Source: an uncultured Candidatus Actinomarina sp.
GTDB lineage: Bacteria; Actinomycetota; Acidimicrobiia; Actinomarinales; Actinomarinaceae
Reading direction: 5' to 3'
DNA length: 64,000 bases
Assembly: GCA_902555985.1 (NCBI GenBank)
Contig: CACDUI010000002.1
Coordinates: 103,042 to 167,041 of the forward strand
How positions within the stretch are numbered: the first letter of the stretch is position 1; the number at the start of each line of letters is the position of its first letter. The notes beneath the pieces are model-generated. The model saw only the letters and a list, made by a program, of their open reading frames with translations, ran no database searches and had not been told where the DNA came from. Shown here piece by piece: positions 1 through 7,782 of the stretch. A program made the position numbers and the translations under genes.

Positions 1-126
1 CTTAAAAAGAGGCTTCCTGTTTACCCAGAATTCATAAAAAAAGAATGGTTAAGTAGTAAAATATTTGAGAAAGTTAATAATATTGTTGATACAGATGGAT
101 ACCCAAGAGAAACAAATGAATCATAA
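1..126 (+). CDS. cofG: CofG C-terminal end (FO synthase subunit 1), truncated by the window edge
   Basis: Reading frame 1 is open from the first base to a TAA at 124-126 and gives 41 residues. The sequence (L-K-K-R-L-P-V-Y-P-E-F-I, then W-L-S-S-K, then D-T-D-G-Y) looks like the conserved tail of CofG, the radical-SAM subunit that with CofH makes the 5-deazaflavin chromophore FO of cofactor F420. The following gene is cofH and overlaps this one by 11 nt if its ATG at 116 is used, which fits an operon. In many Actinobacteria both activities are fused as FbiC; here they are on separate, overlapping frames. The call rests on a short C-terminal stretch plus context. Confidence 0.7.
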   Translation, partial: LKKRLPVYPEFIKKEWLSSKIFEKVNNIVDTDGYPRETNES

Positions 127-1951
127 TATCTCATTTCTAAGAATAAGACCGTGCGATAACGATAATGAAATATATTTAAATTCTAGAAAAAAAGAGGGTA
201 CTTCGGGATTCTTATTAAAGGAAGAATTAAATCTTAATTTAAATCAAATACATAAAAAGGGTTTTCAAACTTTATCAAAAAATTTAGAAGATGATTCTGA
301 TGTATGGTTGATTAAAGATGATAATTGGAAAAATTTTAAAGAGATTAATCCAAAAAGATTAATTTACTTATTCAAAAACAATAAGGAGAGTGCACTTGAA
401 GTTATAGATAGATTAAGTCCTCATACAATATTGATATCAAAAACAACAGATTTAGATTTTATAAAATCAATTAATACAAAAGTTAACTTCATGACATCTG
501 TATATGTAGACACAATTGAAGATGCAATTAAATTTATAAGTAGTGGTGTCTCAGACCTTCTACTAAGAGATTGGAGTTCTGAGCAAATTGAAGAACTGCA
601 AGAAGTTGAAGGTTTAAATCTTTACGAAAGAACTCTTTTATCTCCAATATTTTCTGTTGATGAGGCTAGAAATGAATTTGATAAAGAGAGATATTTCAGA
701 TATCTGAATACAAGAAATGTCCGAGGCTTTAGAAGAGAATATACAGAATGGTCACCGGGTAGTGGAAAAAATATCCCTAAATTAAACAATTTTGTATTTA
801 ATAATAAGAGCCAAATCTATCATTCTGATGTAGACGCAATATTAAAAAGTGTATTAGATGGTTACCAAATATCGGATGAAGAACTCAAACTACTTTTTAA
901 TACAGCTGGCGAAAAAATAAATGATATAGCAAATGTTGCTAATCATTTAAATTTTATCAAAAATGGAAATAATGTAACTTACGTCATCAATCGAAATATA
1001 AATTATACAAATCAGTGTTATTACAAATGTGGTTTTTGTGGATTCTCTAAAGGTCCAAATAGCTTGAATCTTAAAGAAAAACCATACTCTATAGACATTG
1101 AAGAAGTGGTAGCAAGGTCTTCTGAAGCATTTGAGATGGGTGCATCAGAGGTTTGTTTACAGGGAGGAATACACCCAGATTACACTGGAGAATTCTATTT
1201 AAAAATGGTCAGAGATATAAAAGATGCAGTCCCTGACATGCACATACATGGCTTTACTCCTCTAGAAATATGGCAAGGTGCAGAAACTATCAATATGGGG
1301 ATAGAGGAATATTTAAAACTACTTAAAACTGCTGGACTAAATACATTGCCTGGCACAGCTGCAGAGATACTTGATGACAGAGTAAGAAAATTTTTATGTC
1401 CAGATAAAATAACATCAGCTCAGTGGGCTTATGTTATGGAAGTTGCTCATAGTTTAGGAATTAAATCTACAGCAACAATTATGTTTGGCCATATAGATGA
1501 TATAGATTCTTGGGTAAATCATTTTTCATTAATTAGGAATATACAAAAAAATACTGGCGGATTTACTGAAGTAGTTCCTCTTCCTTTTGTCCATATGGGT
1601 TCGCCAATATATCTACAAGGCAAGAGTATGCCGGGTCCAACTTGGGATGAAGTAATTCTTGTACATTCTCTTGCTCGGATTTATTTTGCAAATGTTATCG
1701 ACAACATTCAAGCTAGTTGGGTTAAGTTAGGACATGATGGTGCAGGTAAGCTTCTTCATGCTGGAGTGAACGATCTTGGTGGAACCCTCATAAATGAAAA
1801 CATAAGTAGGGCATCAGGTGCTGATCATGGTCAAGAGACAACACAAAATGAATTTATTCAAATAATTAAATCAAATAATAAAAATCCTGTTTTAAGAAAT
1901 ACGCTTTATACAGATTTAAAAGAAACAAAAAGTATTTTAGAAAATAGATGA
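116..1951 (+). CDS. cofH: CofH-type FO synthase subunit 2 (radical SAM) with a long N-terminal extension
   Basis: Radical-SAM enzyme that joins 4-hydroxybenzyl-type substrate chemistry to the flavin precursor in F420 (FO) synthesis. With the ATG at 116 it has 611 residues. The CofH core occupies about residues 290-600, with the CxxxCxxC iron-sulfur motif (C-Y-Y-K-C-G-F-C, Cys301/305/308), the CofH-typical stretches EVCLQGGIHP and AEILDDRVR, and the C-terminal NDLGGTL. Residues 190-290 resemble the linker of fused FbiC (YTEWSPGSG). The first ~190 residues are extra and I cannot place them with certainty. A TTG at 65 and an ATG at 95 are alternative starts; 116 is chosen because it gives a short overlap with cofG. 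The stop overlaps trmD by 4 nt (ATGA). Confidence 0.87.
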   Translation: MNHNISFLRIRPCDNDNEIYLNSRKKEGTSGFLLKEELNLNLNQIHKKGFQTLSKNLEDDSDVWLIKDDNWKNFKEINPKRLIYLFKNNKESALEVIDRLSPHTILISKTTDLDFIKSINTKVNFMTSVYVDTIEDAIKFISSGVSDLLLRDWSSEQIEELQEVEGLNLYERTLLSPIFSVDEARNEFDKERYFRYLNTRNVRGFRREYTEWSPGSGKNIPKLNNFVFNNKSQIYHSDVDAILKSVLDGYQISDEELKLLFNTAGEKINDIANVANHLNFIKNGNNVTYVINRNINYTNQCYYKCGFCGFSKGPNSLNLKEKPYSIDIEEVVARSSEAFEMGASEVCLQGGIHPDYTGEFYLKMVRDIKDAVPDMHIHGFTPLEIWQGAETINMGIEEYLKLLKTAGLNTLPGTAAEILDDRVRKFLCPDKITSAQWAYVMEVAHSLGIKSTATIMFGHIDDIDSWVNHFSLIRNIQKNTGGFTEVVPLPFVHMGSPIYLQGKSMPGPTWDEVILVHSLARIYFANVIDNIQASWVKLGHDGAGKLLHAGVNDLGGTLINENISRASGADHGQETTQNEFIQIIKSNNKNPVLRNTLYTDLKETKSILENR

Positions 1952-2583
1952 ATTTATTTAATGTAATTACACTGTTTCCAAACCTTATAGATGAGTGGAA
2001 AAATACCGGCATTATTTCTCAAGCAATAAAAAATAACATTATAGAAATCAACTCTGTAAATCTTAGAGATTATGGTACTGGATCTTATAAACAAGTTGAT
2101 GATGCCCCATATGGGGGAGGCCCGGGAATGGTATTAATGCCGGAGCCATTAGATAATGCAATTAATTCCACAAATGTAAATATTAATGTTTTTTTAACTC
2201 CCTCTGGAGCAGAGTTGGATGAATCTTTGATTAGTGAATTACTTGAGTTTGAATCAATTAATTTAATATGTGGAAGGTATGAGGGATTTGATCAGAGGAT
2301 TTTAGACTTACACTCTGATTATGAAGTTTCTGTTGGAAAATCAGTTGTTTCAGGAGGCGAAGTTCCAGCAATGTATTTACTTGAAGCACTAATTAGGAGA
2401 ATTCCAGATGTATTAGGAAATCCAGAATCTCTTATCAATGAGACTTTTACAGACAACAAAGTTGATTATCCTGTTTACACAAGGCCTGAAAAATATAAAA
2501 ATTTAGAAGTTCCTGATGTACTATTATCTGGAAATCACCAAAAAATAGATGAGTGGAAAAAGAATAATTTAAAAGACATATAA
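1948..2583 (+). CDS. trmD: tRNA (guanine-N1)-methyltransferase TrmD
   Basis: SAM-dependent SPOUT (trefoil-knot) enzyme that makes m1G37 in tRNAs and prevents frameshifting. The 211-residue protein starts with the typical N-VITLFP segment, has DDAPYGGGPGM around residue 51, and the knot signature LICGRYEGFDQRI near residue 107, followed by SGGEVPAMYL. The C-terminal PVYTRPEKY is also typical. It is slightly short against the usual 230-250 residues but no motif is missing. It is translationally coupled to cofH through an ATGA overlap and is followed by rplS, the usual partner. The commonly preceding rpsP and rimM are absent here. Confidence 0.96.
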   Translation: MNLFNVITLFPNLIDEWKNTGIISQAIKNNIIEINSVNLRDYGTGSYKQVDDAPYGGGPGMVLMPEPLDNAINSTNVNINVFLTPSGAELDESLISELLEFESINLICGRYEGFDQRILDLHSDYEVSVGKSVVSGGEVPAMYLLEALIRRIPDVLGNPESLINETFTDNKVDYPVYTRPEKYKNLEVPDVLLSGNHQKIDEWKKNNLKDI

Positions 2584-2620
2584 TCTAAATTTACTTATAT
2601 AATTCTCAACTGGAGTAACT

Positions 2621-2965
2621 ATGGACTTAATTAAAAGCATTGAAAATGACTATCTAAAAGAAGAATTACCATCCTTTAATTCTGGAGATAGCATTAAAGT
2701 TAATGTAAAAGTTTCTGAAGGTAATAGAGAACGTATTCAAACATTCGAAGGTGTAATCATCGCAATAAATGGCGTAGGGGTAAACAAAACTATTACTGTA
2801 AGAAAACTTTCATTTGGTGTTGGGGTGGAAAGAATATTTCCCGTTCACGCACCGATTGTTGACTCAATTGAAGTTATTAGAAAAGGTAAAGTTAGACGCT
2901 CAAAGCTTTATTATCTCCGTGATCGTGTTGGTAAATCTGCAAAAATAAAAGAAGATCGAAATTAA
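2621..2965 (+). CDS. rplS: Large ribosomal subunit protein bL19
   Basis: 114-residue bL19, which sits at the 30S-50S interface. Conserved stretches are [39 protein letters not shown] and [14 protein letters not shown] Shine-Dalgarno-like TGGAGT (2611-2616) precedes the ATG, and a TATAAT at 2598-2603 could be an internal promoter. The stop TAA at 2963-2965 is followed in the same frame by the lepB coding sequence, an arrangement discussed under findings. Confidence 0.97.
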   Translation: MDLIKSIENDYLKEELPSFNSGDSIKVNVKVSEGNRERIQTFEGVIIAINGVGVNKTITVRKLSFGVGVERIFPVHAPIVDSIEVIRKGKVRRSKLYYLRDRVGKSAKIKEDRN

Positions 2966-2974
2966 ACTAGCCTC

Positions 2975-3562
2975 ATTATAAAAAAATTTTTTAAAACACT
3001 ATTTACAATTTTTTTAGCTATTGCAGCAGCTACATTAGTTAGAACTTTTTTAATTCAAGTTTATTATATTCCTTCTTCATCAATGGAGCCAACATTACAA
3101 GTAGATGACAGAGTTTTAGTTCTTAAGAATACTTTTATTGAAGCAGACATCTCGTCAGGCGATATTGTTGTTTTCTACAGCCCACAGACACAATTTAAAG
3201 AGGATTATTTTGAAGAATTTGTGGAATCTGTTCAAATATGGAAATTAAGAAATGATGACACATATTTAAACACTGCATTGATCAAAAGAGTTGTAGGCAA
3301 TAGTGGGGATGAAGTAACTGTTAAAGAATCTGGAGAGGTTTTTGTAAACGGAAACAGGTTTACAGTTTTAAATATAAATGAAGGGCGTAATTTTAAGGAA
3401 CAGACATATATTGTCCCTGCAAATGAAATATTTGTCCTAGGTGATAATAGAATAAACAGCCAGGACTCAAGGTATATTGGAACAATACCAAATAAAAATA
3501 TTGTGGGAAAAGCAATATATGTAATCTTTCCATTCGACAATTTTAAAAAAATAGATGATTGA
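2975..3562 (+). CDS. lepB: Type I signal peptidase, apparently with a non-AUG start
   Basis: Membrane serine protease that removes signal peptides (Ser/Lys dyad, S26 family). The first ATG in the frame (3083) is the methionine of the active-site motif P-S-S-S-M-E-P-T-L, so starting there would delete the catalytic Ser and the membrane anchor. Upstream the same frame encodes a Lys-rich start and one hydrophobic helix (KKFFKTLFTIFLAIAAATLV) back to the rplS stop, with no ATG, GTG or TTG. The start is therefore probably ATT at 2975 or ATA at 2978, giving about 195 residues. The catalytic Lys lies in ALIKRVVG and the box-E motif is FVLGDNRINSQDSR. It overlaps rnhB by 8 nt. A sequencing error at the start codon is the main alternative. 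Confidence 0.88.
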   Translation: MIKKFFKTLFTIFLAIAAATLVRTFLIQVYYIPSSSMEPTLQVDDRVLVLKNTFIEADISSGDIVVFYSPQTQFKEDYFEEFVESVQIWKLRNDDTYLNTALIKRVVGNSGDEVTVKESGEVFVNGNRFTVLNINEGRNFKEQTYIVPANEIFVLGDNRINSQDSRYIGTIPNKNIVGKAIYVIFPFDNFKKIDD

Positions 3563-4142
3563 AGACAAAATTTGGGAAAAAGATCCTGAAAAATATATCA
3601 TAGGGTCTGATGAAGTTGGAAGAGGTTCTTTTGCTGGCCCAATTTGTGCTTCAGCTGTAAAAATTAACCATAAGCAACTTCATTTGCTTGATAGTGTAAA
3701 AGATTCAAAAAAATTAAGTGCAAAAAAAAGAGAAGAAATATACGAAATAGTTATTAAAAACAATATTGAATTTTCTTTTGAGGAGGCTTCAAATACATAC
3801 ATTGATAACTTTGGAATAAAAAATGCTAATGAAAAGGTATTAAATGATTCAATTTCGAGACTTTACACAGGTGGAGAAGTTGTTTATGTTGATCATTTTA
3901 AAATAAAAAACTTTAATGCTATATCAGTCATAAGGGGAGAAGATAATTGCCGTGCAATTGCTTTAGCTAGTATTGTTGCAAAAGTTTTAAGAGATAAGCT
4001 TATGGTTGATTTCTCTATGGATTTCCCCGAATACTCTCTTGATAAAAATAAAGGATATGGAACTAAAGAACATAGGCAGGCAATATTTAATTATGGATTG
4101 TCAGAGATACATAGAAAATCGTTTAGTTTAAAGCCCATATAA
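3555..4142 (+). CDS. rnhB: Ribonuclease HII
   Basis: Endonuclease that cuts the RNA strand of RNA-DNA hybrids and removes misincorporated ribonucleotides. The 195-residue protein has the metal-binding GSDEVGRGSFAGP near residue 17, KDSKKLSAKKRE, the YVDHF strand and CRAIALASIVAKVLRD, matching the DEDD active site. The C-terminal NKGYGTKEHR is also typical. The start overlaps the end of lepB by 8 nt and the rplS-lepB-rnhB order is a common one in Actinobacteria. Confidence 0.96.
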   Translation: MIEDKIWEKDPEKYIIGSDEVGRGSFAGPICASAVKINHKQLHLLDSVKDSKKLSAKKREEIYEIVIKNNIEFSFEEASNTYIDNFGIKNANEKVLNDSISRLYTGGEVVYVDHFKIKNFNAISVIRGEDNCRAIALASIVAKVLRDKLMVDFSMDFPEYSLDKNKGYGTKEHRQAIFNYGLSEIHRKSFSLKPI

Positions 4143-4230
4143 TAACGATAACTGTCAGTATGAGTGCTGCAATGATATTTAAGTAGTCAGTTTTATTAGC
4201 TTTGTATGGTTTATTTGGATCAAATCCCAT
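4123..4230 (-). CDS. Candidate 35-residue single-span membrane protein
   Basis: A minus-strand ORF (ATG 4230 to TAA 4123) encodes MGFDPNKPYKANKTDY, then a strongly hydrophobic segment of about 15 residues (residues 17-31), ending WALN. A TAGAAT hexamer lies exactly six bases upstream of its ATG (4237-4242 on the plus strand), the same spacing seen at many gene starts in this window. It fills the otherwise empty 125-bp gap between rnhB and the next gene and overlaps the rnhB end by 20 bp. The function is unknown. The layout of a short polar N-terminus with one helix is that of a small inner-membrane protein. Confidence 0.6.
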   Translation of the reverse strand: MGFDPNKPYKANKTDYLNIIAALILTVIVIIWALN

Positions 4231-4267
4231 ACTTACATTCTAAATTAAAATATATTAAACTCTAAAT

Positions 4268-5023
4268 ATGGTTTTAGAAACAGAAAGTATTAACAGTACT
4301 AAATTTATTCAATTTAATGACATAGAATCATTAAACGCAGTAGGTGCTGATGATTGGAAAGCACTAAAAAAAGAAATAGAATCTTTTGAAAAAAGTGAGC
4401 TTAAGTATCTTGTCATAAGACATATAAATGGAAATTACTCAGCTGGTGCTCAGCTAGGTGAAAATATAAATGCATTAATGCAAGATGTATCAAATGCGGC
4501 TGAAGCATTATGGAATTGTAAAAAACCAGTTATATCTCTAGTTGATGGAATTGCCGCTGGTGCAGGATCTAATATGATGTTGTTAAGTGATTTTATAATT
4601 GCTACTCCTGAAACTAGATTTATAGAAGTTTTTGTTAGAAGAGGATTAGTTGTTGATTTTGGTGGATCATGGGTATTACCTAGAATTATTGGTATCCAAA
4701 AAGCAAAATCACTAATGATGACAGGAAATGAAATTAATGGAGATGAGTTAAATAATTTAGGTATTCTTTACAAATTATGTAACCGCGAGGATATGGATGA
4801 CGAGTTTAATTCTTTAATTGAATCCTTAGATAAGCAAAGTTTTATTTCAATATGTATGGTTAAGCAACAAATTAGAGAAGGCTTAGATAAAACATTTTCT
4901 GAATCTCTTGATTTAGAAACAGTTAATCAAAATAAAAGATTTCTACATTCAGATGCTGCAGAAGGAATGTCAGCATTTCTTGAAAAAAGGGCCCCGAATT
5001 ATAAAAATACATTAGATGAATAA
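4268..5023 (+). CDS. Enoyl-CoA hydratase/isomerase (crotonase) family protein
   Basis: 251-residue crotonase-fold protein. The oxyanion-hole strands are visible as YSAGAQLGENI (about residue 58) and VDGIAAGAGSNMMLLSDF (about residue 97), followed by the PaaG-like ETRFIEVFVRRGLVVDFGGS segment. Family members hydrate or isomerise acyl-CoA thioesters in fatty-acid or aromatic-acid breakdown; the substrate cannot be read here. The catalytic Glu of true hydratases is not obvious, so an isomerase or another crotonase reaction is possible. The ATG has a TAAACT hexamer six bases upstream (4256-4261), suggesting a leaderless mRNA. Confidence 0.85.
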   Translation: MVLETESINSTKFIQFNDIESLNAVGADDWKALKKEIESFEKSELKYLVIRHINGNYSAGAQLGENINALMQDVSNAAEALWNCKKPVISLVDGIAAGAGSNMMLLSDFIIATPETRFIEVFVRRGLVVDFGGSWVLPRIIGIQKAKSLMMTGNEINGDELNNLGILYKLCNREDMDDEFNSLIESLDKQSFISICMVKQQIREGLDKTFSESLDLETVNQNKRFLHSDAAEGMSAFLEKRAPNYKNTLDE

Positions 5024-5094
5024 TAAAAATTTATAATTATTCATTTATATGTATTCTTATGCAATAATCAATACGTAAGATAACGGAGGTTTAA

Positions 5095-5982
5095 TTGAAA
5101 AATAAGAAATCACTCCTATTAATTTTTGTTCTCGCATTAGTTGCGACTGCCTGTGGTGGTGGCTCAGCAACACCTTGTGATGAAGTAGAAATTACAACTG
5201 GAGAAAATGGTTTACCAGATCTTGATGGATGTGAGTTCACATTTGCTGTTGAGAATGCGTACTTACCATTTAATTATATCGATGCAGCTGATGGCGTAGC
5301 AAAAGGTTGGGACTATGATGTCTTTAACCATATGGGCGAATTAATGAATTTCGTACCAGTTTATGTACCAGCAGCATGGGATGGAATGATCCAAGCAGTT
5401 GCTGACGGTCAATTCATGGTTGCAGGTGACGGAATCACTATAACTGCTGAAAGAGATGAAATTATTGATTTTTCAGATGGATATATTAATTTAGCACAAA
5501 GAGTACTTGTAGCAGCAGGAAACACTGATATTACAAGTATTGATGATCTTAAAAATGGCGACTATACAGTAGCTACACAAAAAGGTACAACAAACTATGA
5601 GTTTGCAGTCTCTGAGCTTGGTGAAGATAAAGTAAAAGCTTTTGATGACTTCAACTTTGCTATCCAAGCTGTTATTTCTGGTGATGCAGATGCATCAATC
5701 ATTGATGAAACAGCTGGACTAGGATACATGGGAGCTAATAAAGACCAAGTAAAATTGGTTGGTGGCGATCTAACTTCAGAGCAACTTGGTTTTGCATTTC
5801 CTAATGGAAGCGCATTAGTTGATGTAGTTAATCAAGGATTAGCAGCTATGAAAGACAGTGGAAAATTAGCTGAAATTAATGCTAAGTTTTTCTCACCTGA
5901 CTTTTCAGTAACTTATGATGATATCGCTGAATGTGATGAAAACATTCCTGCAGAATATCTACCAGAGGATTGCGAAGTATAA
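5095..5982 (+). CDS. Amino-acid ABC transporter substrate-binding lipoprotein (SBP_bac_3 family)
   Basis: 295-residue periplasmic-binding-type protein that would capture polar amino acids for the adjacent permease. It has a lipoprotein signal peptide (MKNKKSLLLIFVLALVATAC, lipidated Cys20), then the family's FTFAVENAYLPFNY opening and the GWDYDVFNHMGELM and DGMIQAVADGQF stretches. The start is TTG at 5095, preceded by a perfect GGAGGT (5085-5090). Two Cys pairs remain outside the lipobox. The permease follows after a stem-loop, but no ATPase gene is present in the window next to it. Confidence 0.92.
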   Translation: MKNKKSLLLIFVLALVATACGGGSATPCDEVEITTGENGLPDLDGCEFTFAVENAYLPFNYIDAADGVAKGWDYDVFNHMGELMNFVPVYVPAAWDGMIQAVADGQFMVAGDGITITAERDEIIDFSDGYINLAQRVLVAAGNTDITSIDDLKNGDYTVATQKGTTNYEFAVSELGEDKVKAFDDFNFAIQAVISGDADASIIDETAGLGYMGANKDQVKLVGGDLTSEQLGFAFPNGSALVDVVNQGLAAMKDSGKLAEINAKFFSPDFSVTYDDIAECDENIPAEYLPEDCEV

Positions 5983-6011
5983 GTAAGAAACAACTTAATA
6001 TATAAATTTGT

Positions 6012-6037
6012 AATAGGCACGGAAAACCGTGCCTATT
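6012..6037 (+). terminator. Stem-loop between binding protein and permease (partial terminator)
   Basis: AATAGGCACGG and CCGTGCCTATT form a perfect 11-bp stem around an AAAA loop, followed by a weak T-run. It lies 30 nt after the binding-protein stop and just before the permease ATG. In binding-protein operons such hairpins usually lower downstream transcription or protect the upstream mRNA 3' end, giving more binding protein than permease. Confidence 0.8.
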
Positions 6038-6055
6038 GCTTTAATATGGGTACAA

Positions 6056-6811
6056 ATGAAATTAAAAAATCTTCTTAAACCAGACAATTGGTGGATTCTA
6101 ATTTTAAGTGGCGTAATAGCTTATATGTTATTCATGATTTATTCTGAACCAGAATACAACAAAGCTTTTAATTTTATTCTTCCTGGTCTCACAATAACTT
6201 TCTTATCAACCCTGATATCCTTTGTAGTTGCATTATTTCTTGGTTTAATTTCAGGCATTGGAAGGATATCTAAAAATAAATTTGCAAGCACAATCTCTAG
6301 AACATACATTGAATTTATTCGTGGTGTTCCAGTTCTTATTCTTATTTTTACAATCGCTTTTGTGGTTGTTGTGAGAGGTGCTGAATTATTCAATATTAAT
6401 AATGGAAATGTACCCATGTTAGTTAGAGCAATTATTGCTCTCTCTGTATTTTATGGTGCATATATAGCCGAAGTATTTAGAGCTGGTATAGAATCTGTAC
6501 CAGTAGGCCAGAGAGAGGGTGGTGCATCCTTAGGACTATCTGATAGACAAGTTATGAGACATATTGTATTACCTCAGGCTTTTCGCAACATGCTTCCAGC
6601 ACTTGGAAATGACTTTATTTCAATGATGAAGGATTCATCTCTATTGTCAGTATTGGCCGTAGAGGATCTTACATACAGAGGAAGACTGTATTCCGGAAGT
6701 ACATTTAGATTTGCTGAAACTTACCTTGTTCTTACTGTGATGTATTTGATTATTACACTTATACTTTCTGGACTACAGAGAAGGCTTGAGAAAAGACTTG
6801 AATCTAAATAA
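6056..6811 (+). CDS. Amino-acid ABC transporter permease (His/Glu/Gln/Arg family)
   Basis: About 251 residues with five or six hydrophobic helices. It has the family FIRGVPVLILIF segment and the EAA loop GGASLGLSDRQVMRHIVLPQA that docks the ATPase, followed by ALGNDFISMMKDSSLLSV. It would form the membrane channel for the amino acid bound by the preceding lipoprotein. The ATG at 6056 is chosen because the upstream in-frame GTG at 6029 lies inside the terminator stem. The last 26 nt overlap the recombinase gene. No ATP-binding subunit is encoded nearby, so the ATPase must be elsewhere or shared. Confidence 0.92.
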   Translation: MKLKNLLKPDNWWILILSGVIAYMLFMIYSEPEYNKAFNFILPGLTITFLSTLISFVVALFLGLISGIGRISKNKFASTISRTYIEFIRGVPVLILIFTIAFVVVVRGAELFNINNGNVPMLVRAIIALSVFYGAYIAEVFRAGIESVPVGQREGGASLGLSDRQVMRHIVLPQAFRNMLPALGNDFISMMKDSSLLSVLAVEDLTYRGRLYSGSTFRFAETYLVLTVMYLIITLILSGLQRRLEKRLESK

Positions 6812-7655
6812 CAAGAACGATCAAGTAGAGATTTTAAATCAGTATTTAGATTCTCTTGAAAAAATAAAAAATTATTCCCCCAACACTGTTAAGTCATACA
6901 AAAATGATATTTTACAATATTTAAAAGAAGAAATTGTTTTAGGAGAATTTGCGAAGTTTTTAAAAATCTGTTCTAAAAAGGAATATTCTAAATCAACAAT
7001 TAATAGAAAAATTACATCAATAAAAACTTTTTTAAACTGGTGTATTGAAAAAAATTATTTAAACAGCTCTGCGCTAAAGTCTGTTAAAAATTTAAAAAAT
7101 GAAAAAAAACTTCCAAATGTACTCACAGCTAATTATATAAATGAATTGCTAGATGGTTTACCAACAAGCGATGCCAAAGGCTTAAGAGATAAGGCGATCC
7201 TTGAAATTATGTACTCTTCAGGATTAAGGGTGAGCGAGGTCAGCAATCTCAAACTTAAAAATTTTAAAAAAAATAAATCTATAAAAGTATTAGGTAAAGG
7301 AAATAAAGAAAGGGTTCTTCCAATAACTTCTAGAGCATATGATTCAGTAAATAAATATATTGAAAATTCAAGAAATATTTTTGTAAATGAAAAATCAAAA
7401 TCTTATCTATTCCTCGGCATTAGAGGGGGACAACTAAGTGACAGAGAAATAAGAAGAATTGTAAAACTAAGAGCTGGAACATTTCCTCATAGCTTACGAC
7501 ACACTTTTGCAACACACCTTTTAGACGGCGGTGCAGACTTAAGAATAGTTCAAGAATTACTCGGCCATAATGACCCTAGTACAACACAAATATATACACA
7601 TGTTTCGAAAAAGCAGATGAAAAAAAAATATGAACAATCTCATCCAAGGGGTTGA
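6786..7655 (+). CDS. xerC: Tyrosine recombinase XerC/XerD
   Basis: 289-residue site-specific recombinase that resolves chromosome dimers at dif. The N-terminal SAM-like core-binding domain (SPNTVKSYKNDI) is followed by the catalytic domain with Arg in SSGLRVSEV, Lys in the beta-hairpin (VLGKGNKERVLP), the H-x-x-R box PHSLRHTFATHLLDGGADL, LLGHNDPSTTQIYTH and the nucleophilic Tyr. All catalytic residues are present. The start is a TTG at 6786 overlapping the permease, with no better start visible. Its position just before rpsB is the normal actinobacterial location, so it is a housekeeping gene rather than a mobile integrase. XerC versus XerD cannot be settled by eye. Confidence 0.92.
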   Translation: MRKDLNLNNKNDQVEILNQYLDSLEKIKNYSPNTVKSYKNDILQYLKEEIVLGEFAKFLKICSKKEYSKSTINRKITSIKTFLNWCIEKNYLNSSALKSVKNLKNEKKLPNVLTANYINELLDGLPTSDAKGLRDKAILEIMYSSGLRVSEVSNLKLKNFKKNKSIKVLGKGNKERVLPITSRAYDSVNKYIENSRNIFVNEKSKSYLFLGIRGGQLSDREIRRIVKLRAGTFPHSLRHTFATHLLDGGADLRIVQELLGHNDPSTTQIYTHVSKKQMKKKYEQSHPRG

Positions 7656-7660
7656 ATAAT

Positions 7661-7782
7661 ATTGCATTGGTATTAGAATTTTATAAAAATAGACACCACA
7701 TTTACAAGTTTCCTTGGTGAACGAAAGTTTGGAAACCGCTTAGGCAAGGAATGTGGGATGAATTAACCAAAGGAGAAAAAAG
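7661..7782 (+). promoter_or_regulatory. rpsB promoter and structured 5' leader
   Basis: A plausible promoter is TTGCAT (7661-7666) with TATAAA (7682-7687). The leader then folds: CCACATT (7696-7702) pairs with AATGTGG (7750-7756), enclosing GTTTCC (7708-7713) paired with GGAAAC (7731-7736); an alternative inner pairing is CCTTG with CAAGG. AGGAG (7771-7775) precedes the ATG. S2 regulates its own operon through the rpsB leader in E. coli, so an autoregulatory site is plausible but not shown here. Confidence 0.5.

Noticed and set aside
65..126. Programmed frameshift joining cofG and cofH into one FbiC
   Set aside because: No convincing slippery site is visible in the overlap, and cofH has its own ATG there; ordinary translational coupling suffices.
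3083..3562. lepB starting at the ATG at 3083, or lepB as a 5'-truncated pseudogene
   Set aside because: That start would remove the catalytic Ser and the anchor helix, yet both are encoded intact and in frame upstream, so the gene is not truncated.
6029..6055. GTG at 6029 as the permease start
   Set aside because: It lies inside the 11-bp terminator stem; the ATG at 6056 gives a normal N-terminus.
6786..7655. Tyrosine recombinase as a sign of an integrated element
   Set aside because: It sits at the conserved xerC position before rpsB and has no att-like repeats or phage genes around it.
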